A DNA stretch of 9,523 bases from assembly GCA_015231995.1 (NCBI GenBank), contig JADGAO010000124.1, positions 1 through 9,523 on the forward strand, given 5' to 3'. Position 1 is the stretch's first letter. Each line of letters opens with the position of its first letter. Shown piece by piece: positions 1 through 5,563 of the stretch. The position numbers were made by a program, and so were the translations under genes. The notes under the pieces are model-generated. The model did no database searches. It saw only the letters and a program-made list of their open reading frames with translations, and was not told the DNA's origin. This DNA comes from Nitrospinota bacterium. GTDB taxonomy: Bacteria; Nitrospinota_A; UBA7883; JACRLM01.

Positions 1-90
1 GTGAGCTTTGCTCACTGCCCCCTTGTCAGGGGGCCAATTAAACCCCCTCGCAACTTCGTTGCGGTCCCCATTTGCAAGGGGGACAAAGAG
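1..90. repeat. Hairpin-rich intergenic repeat, cut by window edge
   Basis: This non-coding stretch is a run of small inverted repeats. GTGAGC/GCTCAC (1-15, 3-nt loop) is followed by CCCCC/GGGGG (18-33), GCAAC/GTTGC (50-62) and GTCCCC/GGGGGAC (64-84). The phrase CCCCCTTGTC near 18 recurs in inverted, diverged form as GGGGGAC near 78. Such chained GC hairpins between genes usually mark a dispersed intergenic repeat family. They also lie downstream of the minus-strand cupredoxin gene, so they could help end its transcript, although no clear T-run follows. The left boundary is outside the window. Confidence 0.5.
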
Positions 91-128
91 GTATCTTCAC
101 CTGTAGGAATCCGGTTTTATCCGAGACG

Positions 129-491
129 CTATTTGACGGTCACAGAGCCTCTCATCTTTTCATTCTCGCAATGTGTCTTGCAGAAGTATTTATAGACCCC
201 GGGGGTTTCGAATTTCCATTCGAACACCGACTTCTCAGGCTTCATCTTCTCCGGCATGAGGATGGCGGAATCGAACAATCCGTCTTTTGAGCAATTCTCG
301 CCGCTCGTCACCGTATGGATCAGGGTGGCTTTGTTCATCCACTTTACGGTTTCTCCGGCCTTTATTTCGATGTTTTTCGGTTCGAACCCGGTTCCCGACA
401 TTACCACATCGGCCCCAAACGCGCCGGTTGTGAAAGATAGAAATGAAATGAGGAAAAAGCAGGAAATAGGGGGGATAAATCTGTTTTTCAT
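129..491 (-). CDS. Plastocyanin/azurin-like cupredoxin, periplasmic
   Basis: Predicted 120-aa secreted blue-copper protein, likely a soluble periplasmic electron carrier. Residues 1-26 form a signal peptide (basic start, hydrophobic core, cleavage near AFG-AD). The mature part has a plastocyanin-like pattern: a 'GFEPKNIEIKAGETVKW' strand, then His59 in 'LIHTV', then 'YFCKTHCENEKM' with Cys104, His107 and Met113 as the remaining type 1 copper ligands. The His-to-Met gap is six, one longer than the usual plastocyanin loop. Cys67 and Cys108 are extra and could form a disulfide. The ATG at 491 is chosen because GGAG (complement of 501-504) sits 9 nt upstream and the signal peptide starts there; an ATG at 548 would add 19 poorly fitting residues. 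It lies 82 bp after the transglycosylase stop on the same strand and may be co-transcribed. The redox partner is unknown; the oxidase block is a candidate by inference. Confidence 0.88.
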   Translation of the reverse strand: MKNRFIPPISCFFLISFLSFTTGAFGADVVMSGTGFEPKNIEIKAGETVKWMNKATLIHTVTSGENCSKDGLFDSAILMPEKMKPEKSVFEWKFETPGVYKYFCKTHCENEKMRGSVTVK

Positions 492-573
492 TTTAGACGT
501 CTCCAAAAATGAACCGTTTTCGCATAGGGCTGACTTGAAAAGCGTCACCCAACCGCAACTCCGGGATTTATGG

Positions 574-1326
574 TCAGTCCGTCAATATCCTTTTTTGTCC
601 GGTGGGGGAATCGGTGAAAACAATGGCTCCTTCGCTGTTGCGGTAAGTGTAGAAAACGGCCTTGCGGGGTTTTTCGTAATGGTCGGCCGATGCGGAGGCC
701 ACGGCCTCGCTCATCCCTATATGGCCCGCGACCGCCGTATATGTGGACATGACCCTGTCGACATATTCTCTGGTCTCTTTGTACGGCGGGATTCCTTTAT
801 AGCGCTTCACCGCCTCCGGCCCGGCGTTGTACGCCGCCAGGGCGAGGCGGACATTGCCGTTGAACGTGTCGAGCATGTCCCGCAGATAAGCGGCCCCGCC
901 ACGGATGTTCTGCTCGGCGTCGAAGGAGTTGCGCACGCGCAAAAGCTTCGCGGTTTCCGGCATCAGTTGCATAAGCCCCCTGGCTCCCTTAGGCGAGACG
1001 GCCAGCCTGTTGAAACCGGATTCCACCTGTATTACGGACTTTATGAGCCTCTGATCCAGGCCGTACCGGGAGGAAGCGTCTGATATATAGCTGTCATAGC
1101 TGGCCGGGAAAAGGGCTTTTTCGCGGCGGATGCTTTTGCTGTTCGGGAAATCGTATTTTTTCAGCAGGGAAAGGTTAAGGCGGCTGTCCGGCTTATGATC
1201 CGTGAAAAAAATCACCCCACGGGCGTCGCGGTACATATATACCTCCGCGCCAGCCCGATCCGCCGCAAGGCTGATAATGGCCAAAATAGCCGCGATAACG
1301 CCAGTCCGCCGCGCTTTAAAATTCAT
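574..1326 (-). CDS. Lytic transglycosylase (SLT domain) with DUF4124-like ends
   Basis: Predicted 250-aa periplasmic murein lytic transglycosylase, which cleaves the MurNAc-GlcNAc bond to leave 1,6-anhydro ends. Residues 1-27 are a signal peptide or anchor. Residues 28-50 ('VYMYRDARGVIFFTD') resemble the DUF4124 module. The SLT family 1 domain spans about 76-200: catalytic Glu102 in 'VIQVESGFN', 'GARGLMQLMP' (114-123) and 'AYNAGP' (165-170), all intact. After a linker, residues 224-246 ('VFYTYRNSEGAIVFTD') resemble the N-terminal module, so the catalytic domain is bracketed by two similar short segments. The ATG at 1326 has GGGTGG about 8 nt upstream and a good promoter (1350-1379). It is divergent from the M23 peptidase, another wall enzyme. 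Family assignment is secure; its place in growth, division or secretion-system assembly is not. Confidence 0.93.
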   Translation of the reverse strand: MNFKARRTGVIAAILAIISLAADRAGAEVYMYRDARGVIFFTDHKPDSRLNLSLLKKYDFPNSKSIRREKALFPASYDSYISDASSRYGLDQRLIKSVIQVESGFNRLAVSPKGARGLMQLMPETAKLLRVRNSFDAEQNIRGGAAYLRDMLDTFNGNVRLALAAYNAGPEAVKRYKGIPPYKETREYVDRVMSTYTAVAGHIGMSEAVASASADHYEKPRKAVFYTYRNSEGAIVFTDSPTGQKRILTD

Positions 1327-1349
1327 TATATAACCACCCGTTATGCTGG

Positions 1350-1379
1350 ATTATACTTCACAACCGGCATGGCTGGCAA
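1350..1379 (-). promoter_or_regulatory. sigma70-type promoter for the transglycosylase gene
   Basis: Read on the minus strand, a -35 TTGCCA (complement of 1374-1379, 5/6 to consensus) is followed after 18 bp by a perfect -10 TATAAT (complement of 1350-1355). The predicted start, near 1343, gives a leader of about 17 nt that still contains the GGGTGG ribosome site of the gene starting at 1326. This is a prediction from sequence only. Confidence 0.7.
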
Positions 1380-1466
1380 CCTTGATTCCCTTATAACATG
1401 AGAGGCTGTCGCCAAATGGCAAAACAGAAACGACAAACGCTCTTCGAGGCGCTCACATCGGCCTTC

Positions 1467-1526
1467 GTAGGGGGGCGTCGCGACGCGCCCGTCTTTAAGG
1501 AAAGGCGGCTCCCGAGCCGCCCCTAC
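1467..1526. repeat. REP/BIME-like element 1 (60 bp, paired hairpins)
   Basis: The element begins GTAGGGG and ends CCCCTAC (allowing for one extra G inside), so it is bounded by inverted GTAG tetranucleotides. Each half forms its own hairpin. Bases 1471-1490 are a 20-bp palindrome with one mismatched pair. Bases 1504-1521 pair GGCGGCT with AGCCGCC around CCCG. A 13-bp A/T-rich spacer separates them. Its length equals that of the element at 4466-4525, and the layout is the same, but the stem sequences differ. GTAG followed by a hairpin is the hallmark of REP sequences handled by RAYT transposases; no RAYT gene is in this window. Confidence 0.75.
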
Positions 1527-1566
1527 CGATCAGGGAATCATGGCTGGCAAGACCGTCAAATAATTG

Positions 1567-1595
1567 TTGACTTGCGCAAGCCAAATTAGTATAAA
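1567..1595 (+). promoter_or_regulatory. Near-consensus sigma70 promoter upstream of M23 gene
   Basis: TTGACT (1567-1572) and TATAAA (1590-1595) are separated by exactly 17 bp, each 5/6 to consensus. Transcription would start near 1602, leaving a leader of about 133 nt before the M23 peptidase ATG. A perfect TATAAT (1708-1713) occurs nearer the gene but has no matching -35 at 16-18 bp. The two -10 regions share the string TAGTATAA. The distal promoter is the better candidate; the proximal box could be a weak secondary start. Confidence 0.65.
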
Positions 1596-1608
1596 TGTTC
1601 AACGGGGT

Positions 1609-1640
1609 GTTGCCGTAGTATGTCCATGCGGTAACTTTTT
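1609..1640 (+). terminator. Terminator-like hairpin in the M23 leader (possible attenuator)
   Basis: GTTGCCG (1609-1615) pairs with CGGTAAC (1629-1635), seven base pairs with one G-U, around a 13-nt loop, and is followed directly by TTTTT (1636-1640). It begins about 7 nt after the start predicted from the promoter at 1567-1595. It could terminate a leader RNA of about 40 nt or attenuate the M23 gene. The stem is short and the loop large, so the strength is doubtful. Confidence 0.4.
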
Positions 1641-1734
1641 GTGTGTAGTTGAGAGGGTGTGAAGCTTGACAAAGGCTTTCCCTATCCGACCTACAGGAAC
1701 AACCTAGTATAATGAAAGCGGTATTTCCATAACT

Positions 1735-2697
1735 ATGCTCAAAGGTAAAGCGACAGGCTTCTTCGATAAGTTTCGAGGGCTGTTTTCCAGGAAGTACACT
1801 TTTATTTTTGTCCCGGACGTAACCGGCAAGTTCATCCGGTTCTCCACTCCCAAGGTTGTCGTCAAAGGCGCGTTGGCGGCCCTTGCGGCGTTCGGCGTCG
1901 TTTTCACCGTTTTCTCGGTGACGATAATCAAGAAAAACGAGGATTTGCGCGAGCTTAAGGAGCTACGCTCCTCCACCGCCGCCCAAAAAGTCGAGATACA
2001 GCAGTTCAACCAGAAAATAAAAATGGTCGAAACCCAGCTTTCGCGGCTGGAGAAGTTCGACAGAAAACTTCGCGTCATAACCGCGCTTGAAAAACAAAAC
2101 CCGGCTTCGGCGGACTTCGGCCTTGGCGGGCCTAACGCCGGCGACGCTGGCGCGGAGTTCGCCAACGGCGTCGGCAAGATGAACCAGTCCATGATAGACA
2201 CCCTCAACGGGGATTTGGGCCGTTTGCGCCAGCAGGCGGAGTCCCAGGAAATAAGCTTTTTCGAGCTGGACGAGTTTTTCAAGGAACAGTCCTCTCTTCT
2301 CTCCCACACGCCCTCTATATGGCCCGTGCGAGGCTGGATAACTTCCACCTTCGGCTACCGCCGGTCGCCTTTCACAGGCCTCCGCGAGATGCACGAGGGG
2401 CTTGACGTGGCCACCCAGAACGGCTCCCCGGTCGTGGCTCCCGCCGCCGGCGTCGTCATCACTTCAGGATTCCATCGCGGTTACGGCAACATGCTGGAGA
2501 TAGACCACGGTTACGGCGTCACCACGCGGTACGGCCACAACTCCAAGATCATGGTCACCCCCGGCAGGAAGGTCAAACGCGGCGACGTCGTGGCGCTTGT
2601 GGGCAACACGGGCCGCTCCACAGGCCCGCACCTGCATTACGAGGTGATAGTCAACGGTGTGCCGGTCAACCCATACGGATATATACTGGAAGACTGA
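1735..2697 (+). CDS. M23 (LytM-type) murein endopeptidase, membrane-anchored
   Basis: Predicted 320-aa zinc metallopeptidase acting on peptidoglycan cross-bridges from the periplasmic side. A basic cytoplasmic N-terminus (1-42) precedes a membrane helix at about 43-65. A charged helical region, probably coiled coil, follows (66-120, 'KKNEDLRELKEL'), then a Gly/Ala-rich linker (about 122-147) and a second helical part (150-190). The M23 domain covers about 196-320. Zinc ligands His220 and Asp224 ('HEGLD') and His301 ('HLH'), and catalytic His268 ('YGH') and His299, are all present at LytM spacing, so an active enzyme is expected rather than a degenerate EnvC/NlpD-type activator. The ATG at 1735 has only a weak purine tract upstream (GAAAGCGG), but the protein begins naturally there. 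It is divergent from the transglycosylase. Family is sure; the cellular role (elongation, division or shape) is inferred only broadly. Confidence 0.93.
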   Translation: MLKGKATGFFDKFRGLFSRKYTFIFVPDVTGKFIRFSTPKVVVKGALAALAAFGVVFTVFSVTIIKKNEDLRELKELRSSTAAQKVEIQQFNQKIKMVETQLSRLEKFDRKLRVITALEKQNPASADFGLGGPNAGDAGAEFANGVGKMNQSMIDTLNGDLGRLRQQAESQEISFFELDEFFKEQSSLLSHTPSIWPVRGWITSTFGYRRSPFTGLREMHEGLDVATQNGSPVVAPAAGVVITSGFHRGYGNMLEIDHGYGVTTRYGHNSKIMVTPGRKVKRGDVVALVGNTGRSTGPHLHYEVIVNGVPVNPYGYILED

Positions 2698-2721
2698 TTA
2701 CGTCTTTTATGACGGCGTGGG

Positions 2722-2751
2722 CCGGCCAGTTATGTTGAGTGGCTGGTTTTT
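2722..2751 (+). terminator. Possible weak intrinsic terminator after the M23 gene
   Basis: CCGGCC (2722-2727) pairs with GGCTGG (2741-2746), six pairs with one G-U, around a 13-nt loop, followed by TTTTT (2747-2751). It sits between the M23 stop and the pgsA start. The stem is short, so partial read-through into pgsA is likely. Confidence 0.4.
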
Positions 2752-2783
2752 ACGCTCCGCCGCCTCTTTCAGGATGTCTTGCC

Positions 2784-3338
2784 ATGATAGACCTTAATCT
2801 TCCAAACAAGATAACCCTTCTCCGCATTTTCCTCATCCCGCTACTGCTGGTCTTTTTGATCTCCCCGTCGTTGTGGTCGTGCCTGCTGGCGGCCATCGTA
2901 TTCGGCTTTGCGGCGGCGACGGACTGGCTCGACGGCCACCTTGCCCGCGTCACCAACCAGGTCACTCTGCTGGGCAAACTGCTCGACCCGGTGGCCGACA
3001 AGCTTCTGGTGGTGGCGGCTCTTGTGCCGCTTGTGGAGCTGGACCGCGTGTCTGCGTGGGTGGTGGTCGTTATAGTGGGGCGGGAGTTCGCCGTGTCGGG
3101 CCTGCGGATGATAGCCTCCTCGCAGGGGATACATATCGCCTCCGGCGCCACGGGAAAGTATAAAATGGGCGCCGAGATAACCGCGATACTTTTGCTGATC
3201 CTCGATTTCAACTTCCTGTTCCACTTTTTGGGGCAGGTGGCCATCTACGCGGCGATGGTCATGGCGATCGTCTCCGGCGTGGATTATTTCGTCCAGTTCT
3301 GGAACAAACTCGACCCGGCCAAGCTCGAAGGAGTATGA
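2784..3338 (+). CDS. pgsA: CDP-diacylglycerol-glycerol-3-phosphate phosphatidyltransferase
   Basis: A 184-aa integral membrane enzyme that makes phosphatidylglycerophosphate from CDP-diacylglycerol and sn-glycerol-3-phosphate, the committed step to phosphatidylglycerol and cardiolipin. The full CDP-alcohol phosphotransferase motif D(x2)DG(x2)AR(x8)G(x3)D(x3)D is present: Asp47, Asp50, Gly51, Ala54, Arg55, Gly64, Asp68, Asp72. The N-terminal 'LNLPNKITLLRIFLIP' is typical of PgsA, and further hydrophobic segments cover most of the protein. The ATG at 2784 is chosen over an in-frame GTG at 2739 because AGGA (2771-2774) lies 9 nt upstream and family members start at this point. Length is normal. 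It stands 86 bp after the M23 gene and 47 bp before the cytochrome c gene, with no strong terminator on either side. Phosphatidylserine synthase is less likely given the sequence around the motif and the length. Confidence 0.93.
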   Translation: MIDLNLPNKITLLRIFLIPLLLVFLISPSLWSCLLAAIVFGFAAATDWLDGHLARVTNQVTLLGKLLDPVADKLLVVAALVPLVELDRVSAWVVVVIVGREFAVSGLRMIASSQGIHIASGATGKYKMGAEITAILLLILDFNFLFHFLGQVAIYAAMVMAIVSGVDYFVQFWNKLDPAKLEGV

Positions 3339-3385
3339 CCGGCTCTTCCTATCGCCATGCGTAGTAATTATTTGAGGGTGTCGTC

Positions 3386-3946
3386 ATGAAAACTCGTGTG
3401 ATTATTCTATGTGCCGCTGTCATTTCCGCCGCGGCTTTCATCTCTTTTTCCGCAGAAGCCTGCGGGGTCAAGGCCAACTGCAAGCTCAAAGGCGCCAACC
3501 ACGATATGAGCAAGTGCGACATGATGGCTATGAACGACAGCGGCGCGAAAACGGACGCAAAACCTTCGGGGCAGGGCGCCTCCAAAGGCTCCGAGTCATT
3601 GTCAGACGTCGGCCCGGGCGGGTGGAAGGAATGGCGCAAGAAGAACGAAGCCAAAATCGCCAAGGTAAATTACAAAAACCACTGCTCCGCCTGCCATGGC
3701 GAGAAGGGCGATGGAGCCGGACAGGCCGCCGACGAACTGCCACTGCCTCCGCGCGACCACACCAACGCCGCTTACATGAAAACCAGGACGGACAAACAGT
3801 TGCTCAACGTCGTTTTGAACGGAGGCGAGGCCGAGGGTTTCGATTCGGCCATGCCGCCCCACAACACTGTGATGACCAATAAGGAAGCCCGGAACCTGGT
3901 CAAGTACCTGCGCGTCCTGTGTCAGTGCTCCTACGAGAAACTGTGA
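3386..3946 (+). CDS. Secreted monohaem c-type cytochrome, Cys-rich N-terminal region
   Basis: Predicted 186-aa periplasmic class I-like cytochrome c, an electron carrier or redox subunit. Residues 1-25 are a signal peptide. Residues 26-95 are a polar, low-complexity region with Cys26, Cys32 and Cys44 and many Met/Lys/Ser. The haem domain (about 88-178) has one CXXCH site, 'CSACHGEKGDGAG' (100-112), and a likely axial Met156 in 'SAMPPHN'. Two more cysteines end the protein in 'VLCQCSYEKL' (179, 181). The ATG at 3386 has GAGGGTG close upstream. It follows pgsA by 47 bp and may be read from the same transcript. Its 3' end overlaps a convergent gene by 47 bp. It could serve the CuA oxidase downstream, but the sequence does not prove it. 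Five non-haem cysteines in the mature protein are unusual for a carrier cytochrome. Confidence 0.9.
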   Translation: MKTRVIILCAAVISAAAFISFSAEACGVKANCKLKGANHDMSKCDMMAMNDSGAKTDAKPSGQGASKGSESLSDVGPGGWKEWRKKNEAKIAKVNYKNHCSACHGEKGDGAGQAADELPLPPRDHTNAAYMKTRTDKQLLNVVLNGGEAEGFDSAMPPHNTVMTNKEARNLVKYLRVLCQCSYEKL

Positions 3947-4316
3947 GCCTTTTCGCCTTCACGGGTTGATGCGGAGACCGGTTTCGGACGTTTCGCCGGT
4001 TATTTTTCCGGAAAGTTTCGACAAGCGCGAGTTTTTCCGTCCGCGGCATGGATTTGATCGCCATTTCGCGTTTGAGCGCGGCGGACTTGCCATCGCAAAC
4101 CTCCACGAACGCAAGAGCTACAGGCCCGCGCGACCGCGTGTATTTTGCCGCCGTCCCCGCGTTATGCGCCGCTATTCGCCTCTCCAGGTCGTTGGTGACG
4201 CCCGTGTAAAGCGTCCCGTCCGAACAACGCAGGATATAGCATCGCCATTCCGCGCTTCGCGCCGTAGCGGACGGAAATCCGGCGGACTCTGGCGGTAAAA
4301 CTTTATTCGCTGTCAT
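3900..4316 (-). CDS. GIY-YIG nuclease superfamily protein (YhbQ/UPF0213-like)
   Basis: Predicted 138-aa protein of the small single-domain GIY-YIG group; its cellular function is not settled, and nuclease activity is inferred from the fold. The domain spans about 24-103: 'CYILRC' with Tyr27, then 'LYTGVTNDLERRIAAH' giving the second motif part (Tyr37, Gly39), Arg46/Arg47 and His51, then 'KYTRSRGP' and 'ALKREMAIK' with the likely metal-binding Glu84. The N-terminal 23 residues and a basic C-terminal tail (about 104-138) lie outside the domain; the tail is coded largely by bases antisense to the end of the cytochrome c gene. The start at 4316 is the only ATG before the domain, but no clear ribosome site precedes it, so a downstream non-ATG start is possible. 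It is convergent with the cytochrome and has no visible link to it. Confidence 0.85.
   Translation of the reverse strand: MTANKVLPPESAGFPSATARSAEWRCYILRCSDGTLYTGVTNDLERRIAAHNAGTAAKYTRSRGPVALAFVEVCDGKSAALKREMAIKSMPRTEKLALVETFRKNNRRNVRNRSPHQPVKAKRLTVSRRSTDTGRAGT
3977..4007 (+). terminator. Possible weak terminator downstream of cytochrome c
   Basis: ACCGG (3977-3981) pairs with CCGGT (3996-4000), followed by TATTTTT. It lies 30 bp past the cytochrome stop, inside the antisense of the GIY-YIG gene. The stem is only five pairs, and an alternative pairing of CCGG at 3996-3999 with CCGG at 4008-4011 exists, so this is a tentative call. Confidence 0.25.
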
Positions 4317-4839
4317 GAACGGTTACGTTATCGGTTAATGGTAAGGCGACGATCGTTTTCAAAGGCCGCTCACCGAGCATTGTTACCGCCACCAGGCGGC
4401 GGATGTCAACGGTTTTATCCCTGCGTGTTTTATCCTTGCGAACGCGAAGCCCGGATTCCGAAGTTGTAGGGGCGACCCGGTGGGTCGCCCTTACTGATCC
4501 GGGCGACCCACCGGGTCGCCCCTACAGCAGAATGTCTATCGAACCGCTGAGTTTGTTTTCCCGCCTCAACGCTCGCCCGCGAAGGGCTTTTAAGCCTTAT
4601 CCGTCGGTTTGTCCGGGTTCCTGCGCCGTCGTCGCGCACAGGGTATTTTCCTATATTTTTCCGTGTTTTCTTAAACATGACTTTAATCATATCCAATAGC
4701 GGCGGGCTTGGATATAAATGTGTCGGTCTGGCGCCATTGGAGGGGGACAACGCCAAGCGTATATCATGTCACCATCATCAAAAAGCGCCGCCTGGGGGGT
4801 TTGCTAAAAGTTTCATCTTTTGGGAAAGGATTGACTGCT
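4317..4839. other. Gene-poor 523-bp region before the oxidase cluster
   Basis: No credible gene was found; the open frames here run across the repeat and translate into low-complexity Arg/Pro/Gly stretches. It holds a hairpin CCGCC/GGCGG (4386-4399), a 14-bp direct repeat with one mismatch (4412-4425 and 4427-4440, GTTTTATCCyTGCG), and the BIME-like element (4466-4525). It must also contain the promoter of the oxidase cluster. A TATAAA at 4713-4718 with a poor -35 17 bp upstream (4690-4695) is the best candidate seen, and it is weak. Confidence 0.5.
4466..4525. repeat. REP/BIME-like element 2 (perfect inverted pair)
   Basis: Two 25-bp arms (4466-4490 and 4501-4525) are perfect reverse complements around a 10-bp spacer (TTACTGATCC). 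Each arm starts, on its own strand, with GTAG and then folds on itself: GGGCGACCC pairs with GGGTCGCCC around a short loop. The DNA can thus form either one long cruciform or two hairpins. The GTAG lead plus hairpin, in head-to-head pairs, matches the REP/BIME layout known from enterobacteria and pseudomonads. The same 60-bp length and terminal bases occur at 1467-1526. Confidence 0.85.
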
Positions 4840-5007
4840 ATGGCGAGGGAGGATTCTGCGGGAGACAAACAAGTCTCATTCTGGCAAGTGTTTTTCGACG
4901 ATGTGTATCTTCTTTTCTTTCTTCATGCGGCGATATTTTTCATATCCTACACCGTGTGGGGACTCGTTGAACTGGGCACCGTACACTGGACCGTTGTCGG
5001 TAAATAA
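4840..5007 (+). CDS. Small one-helix membrane protein of the oxidase cluster
   Basis: A 55-aa protein with one membrane span (about 20-43, 'DVYLLFFLHAAIFFISYTVW') after a short polar N-terminus, ending in a short polar tail. I do not recognise a named family. The ATG at 4840 has AAAGGA 9 nt upstream; an upstream ATG at 4708 would add 44 residues unlike membrane protein and with no ribosome site. It is 12 bp ahead of the subunit II gene, which has a GGGGGG ribosome site in the gap, so it is almost surely in the same operon. By position it may be an accessory subunit like the small one-helix subunits of ba3-type oxidases, or resemble orfX-type proteins of NorSY clusters. That is inference from context. 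Confidence 0.75.
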   Translation: MAREDSAGDKQVSFWQVFFDDVYLLFFLHAAIFFISYTVWGLVELGTVHWTVVGK

Positions 5008-5019
5008 GGGGGGAATGAT

Positions 5020-5547
5020 ATGAGCGTAACGCCACCGGATAAACATTGGTGGGACACACCAATCCACACGAAAGAGAAAATATGGCTCATGACGGCCTTT
5101 GTCTGGAGCATAGTGCTCACGGTCGCGATGCCCGCCTTGCACATAGTGGGCGAGCAGAACACCTCGAGCCAGTACTCAAGGATATCGAACCAGGATTTCG
5201 ACACGCTCACCGACAGGTTCATAGAAGCCAACAAGATCGGTGAAGAAAAAGGCGTGCCGATAGTCGAACCGAAACCTGGAAGCGACGTATACATCCGGGG
5301 GAAGCAGTTCGGCTGGGATCCCATCCTTAAGCTGAAGGCTGGCCAGTCGTACAAGTTGCATCTCTCTTCGGTGGATGTCAACCACGGGTTTTCCGTATTC
5401 CCGATAAACATGAATTTCCAGGCCGTTCCTAGCTGGGACAACCTTCTTACGGTAACCCCCACCAAGGCCGGTATGTACACGATCATATGCAACGAATTTT
5501 GCGGGATCGGGCATCACGCCATGATCGGCAAAATTTACGTTGAATAA
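5020..5547 (+). CDS. Haem-copper oxidase/NO reductase subunit II with CuA site
   Basis: A 175-aa subunit that takes electrons from a periplasmic carrier through a binuclear CuA centre and passes them to subunit I. It has a single N-terminal membrane helix (about 20-42) with the rest periplasmic, the compact form typical of B-family (ba3-like) enzymes, and no fused cytochrome c. All CuA ligands are visible: His122 in 'VNHGFSVFP', then Cys157, Glu159 (backbone), Cys161, His165 and Met168 in 'CNEFCGIGHHAM'. A possible donor-docking Trp is Trp99 in 'QFGWDP'. An inserted segment of about 30 residues (50-85) between helix and cupredoxin fold is acidic and Ser/Asp-rich. The ATG has GGGGGG 6-11 nt upstream. 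Its stop is 16 bp before the subunit I start. Confidence 0.93.
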   Translation: MSVTPPDKHWWDTPIHTKEKIWLMTAFVWSIVLTVAMPALHIVGEQNTSSQYSRISNQDFDTLTDRFIEANKIGEEKGVPIVEPKPGSDVYIRGKQFGWDPILKLKAGQSYKLHLSSVDVNHGFSVFPINMNFQAVPSWDNLLTVTPTKAGMYTIICNEFCGIGHHAMIGKIYVE

Positions 5548-5563
5548 GGGGGGGAAAGAAGAG

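Noticed and set aside
256..1083. 275-codon frame antisense to the cupredoxin and transglycosylase genes
   Set aside because: It overlaps two well-supported minus-strand genes, has no motif or ribosome site, and its composition fits an antisense shadow.
1398..1589. 63-codon open frame on the plus strand between the divergent wall genes
   Set aside because: Most of it is the translation of the GTAG hairpin element, with Arg/Pro-rich sequence and no family signal; it also runs into the promoter at 1567.
1666..1713. TTGACA (1666-1671) with TATAAT (1708-1713) as one promoter
   Set aside because: Both hexamers are perfect but are 36 bp apart, far from the 16-18 bp needed, so they do not form a promoter together.
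4683..4696. Possible FNR/DNR-type box (TTAATCATATCCAA) ahead of the oxidase cluster
   Set aside because: It differs from TTGAT-N4-ATCAA at three of ten core positions and has lost the symmetry of the right half, so I do not call it, although such control would fit an NO reductase.
4430..4756. 108-codon minus-strand frame across the BIME-like element
   Set aside because: It reads through the palindrome ('GATRWVA' type repeats appear on both strands) and has no recognisable domain or ribosome site.
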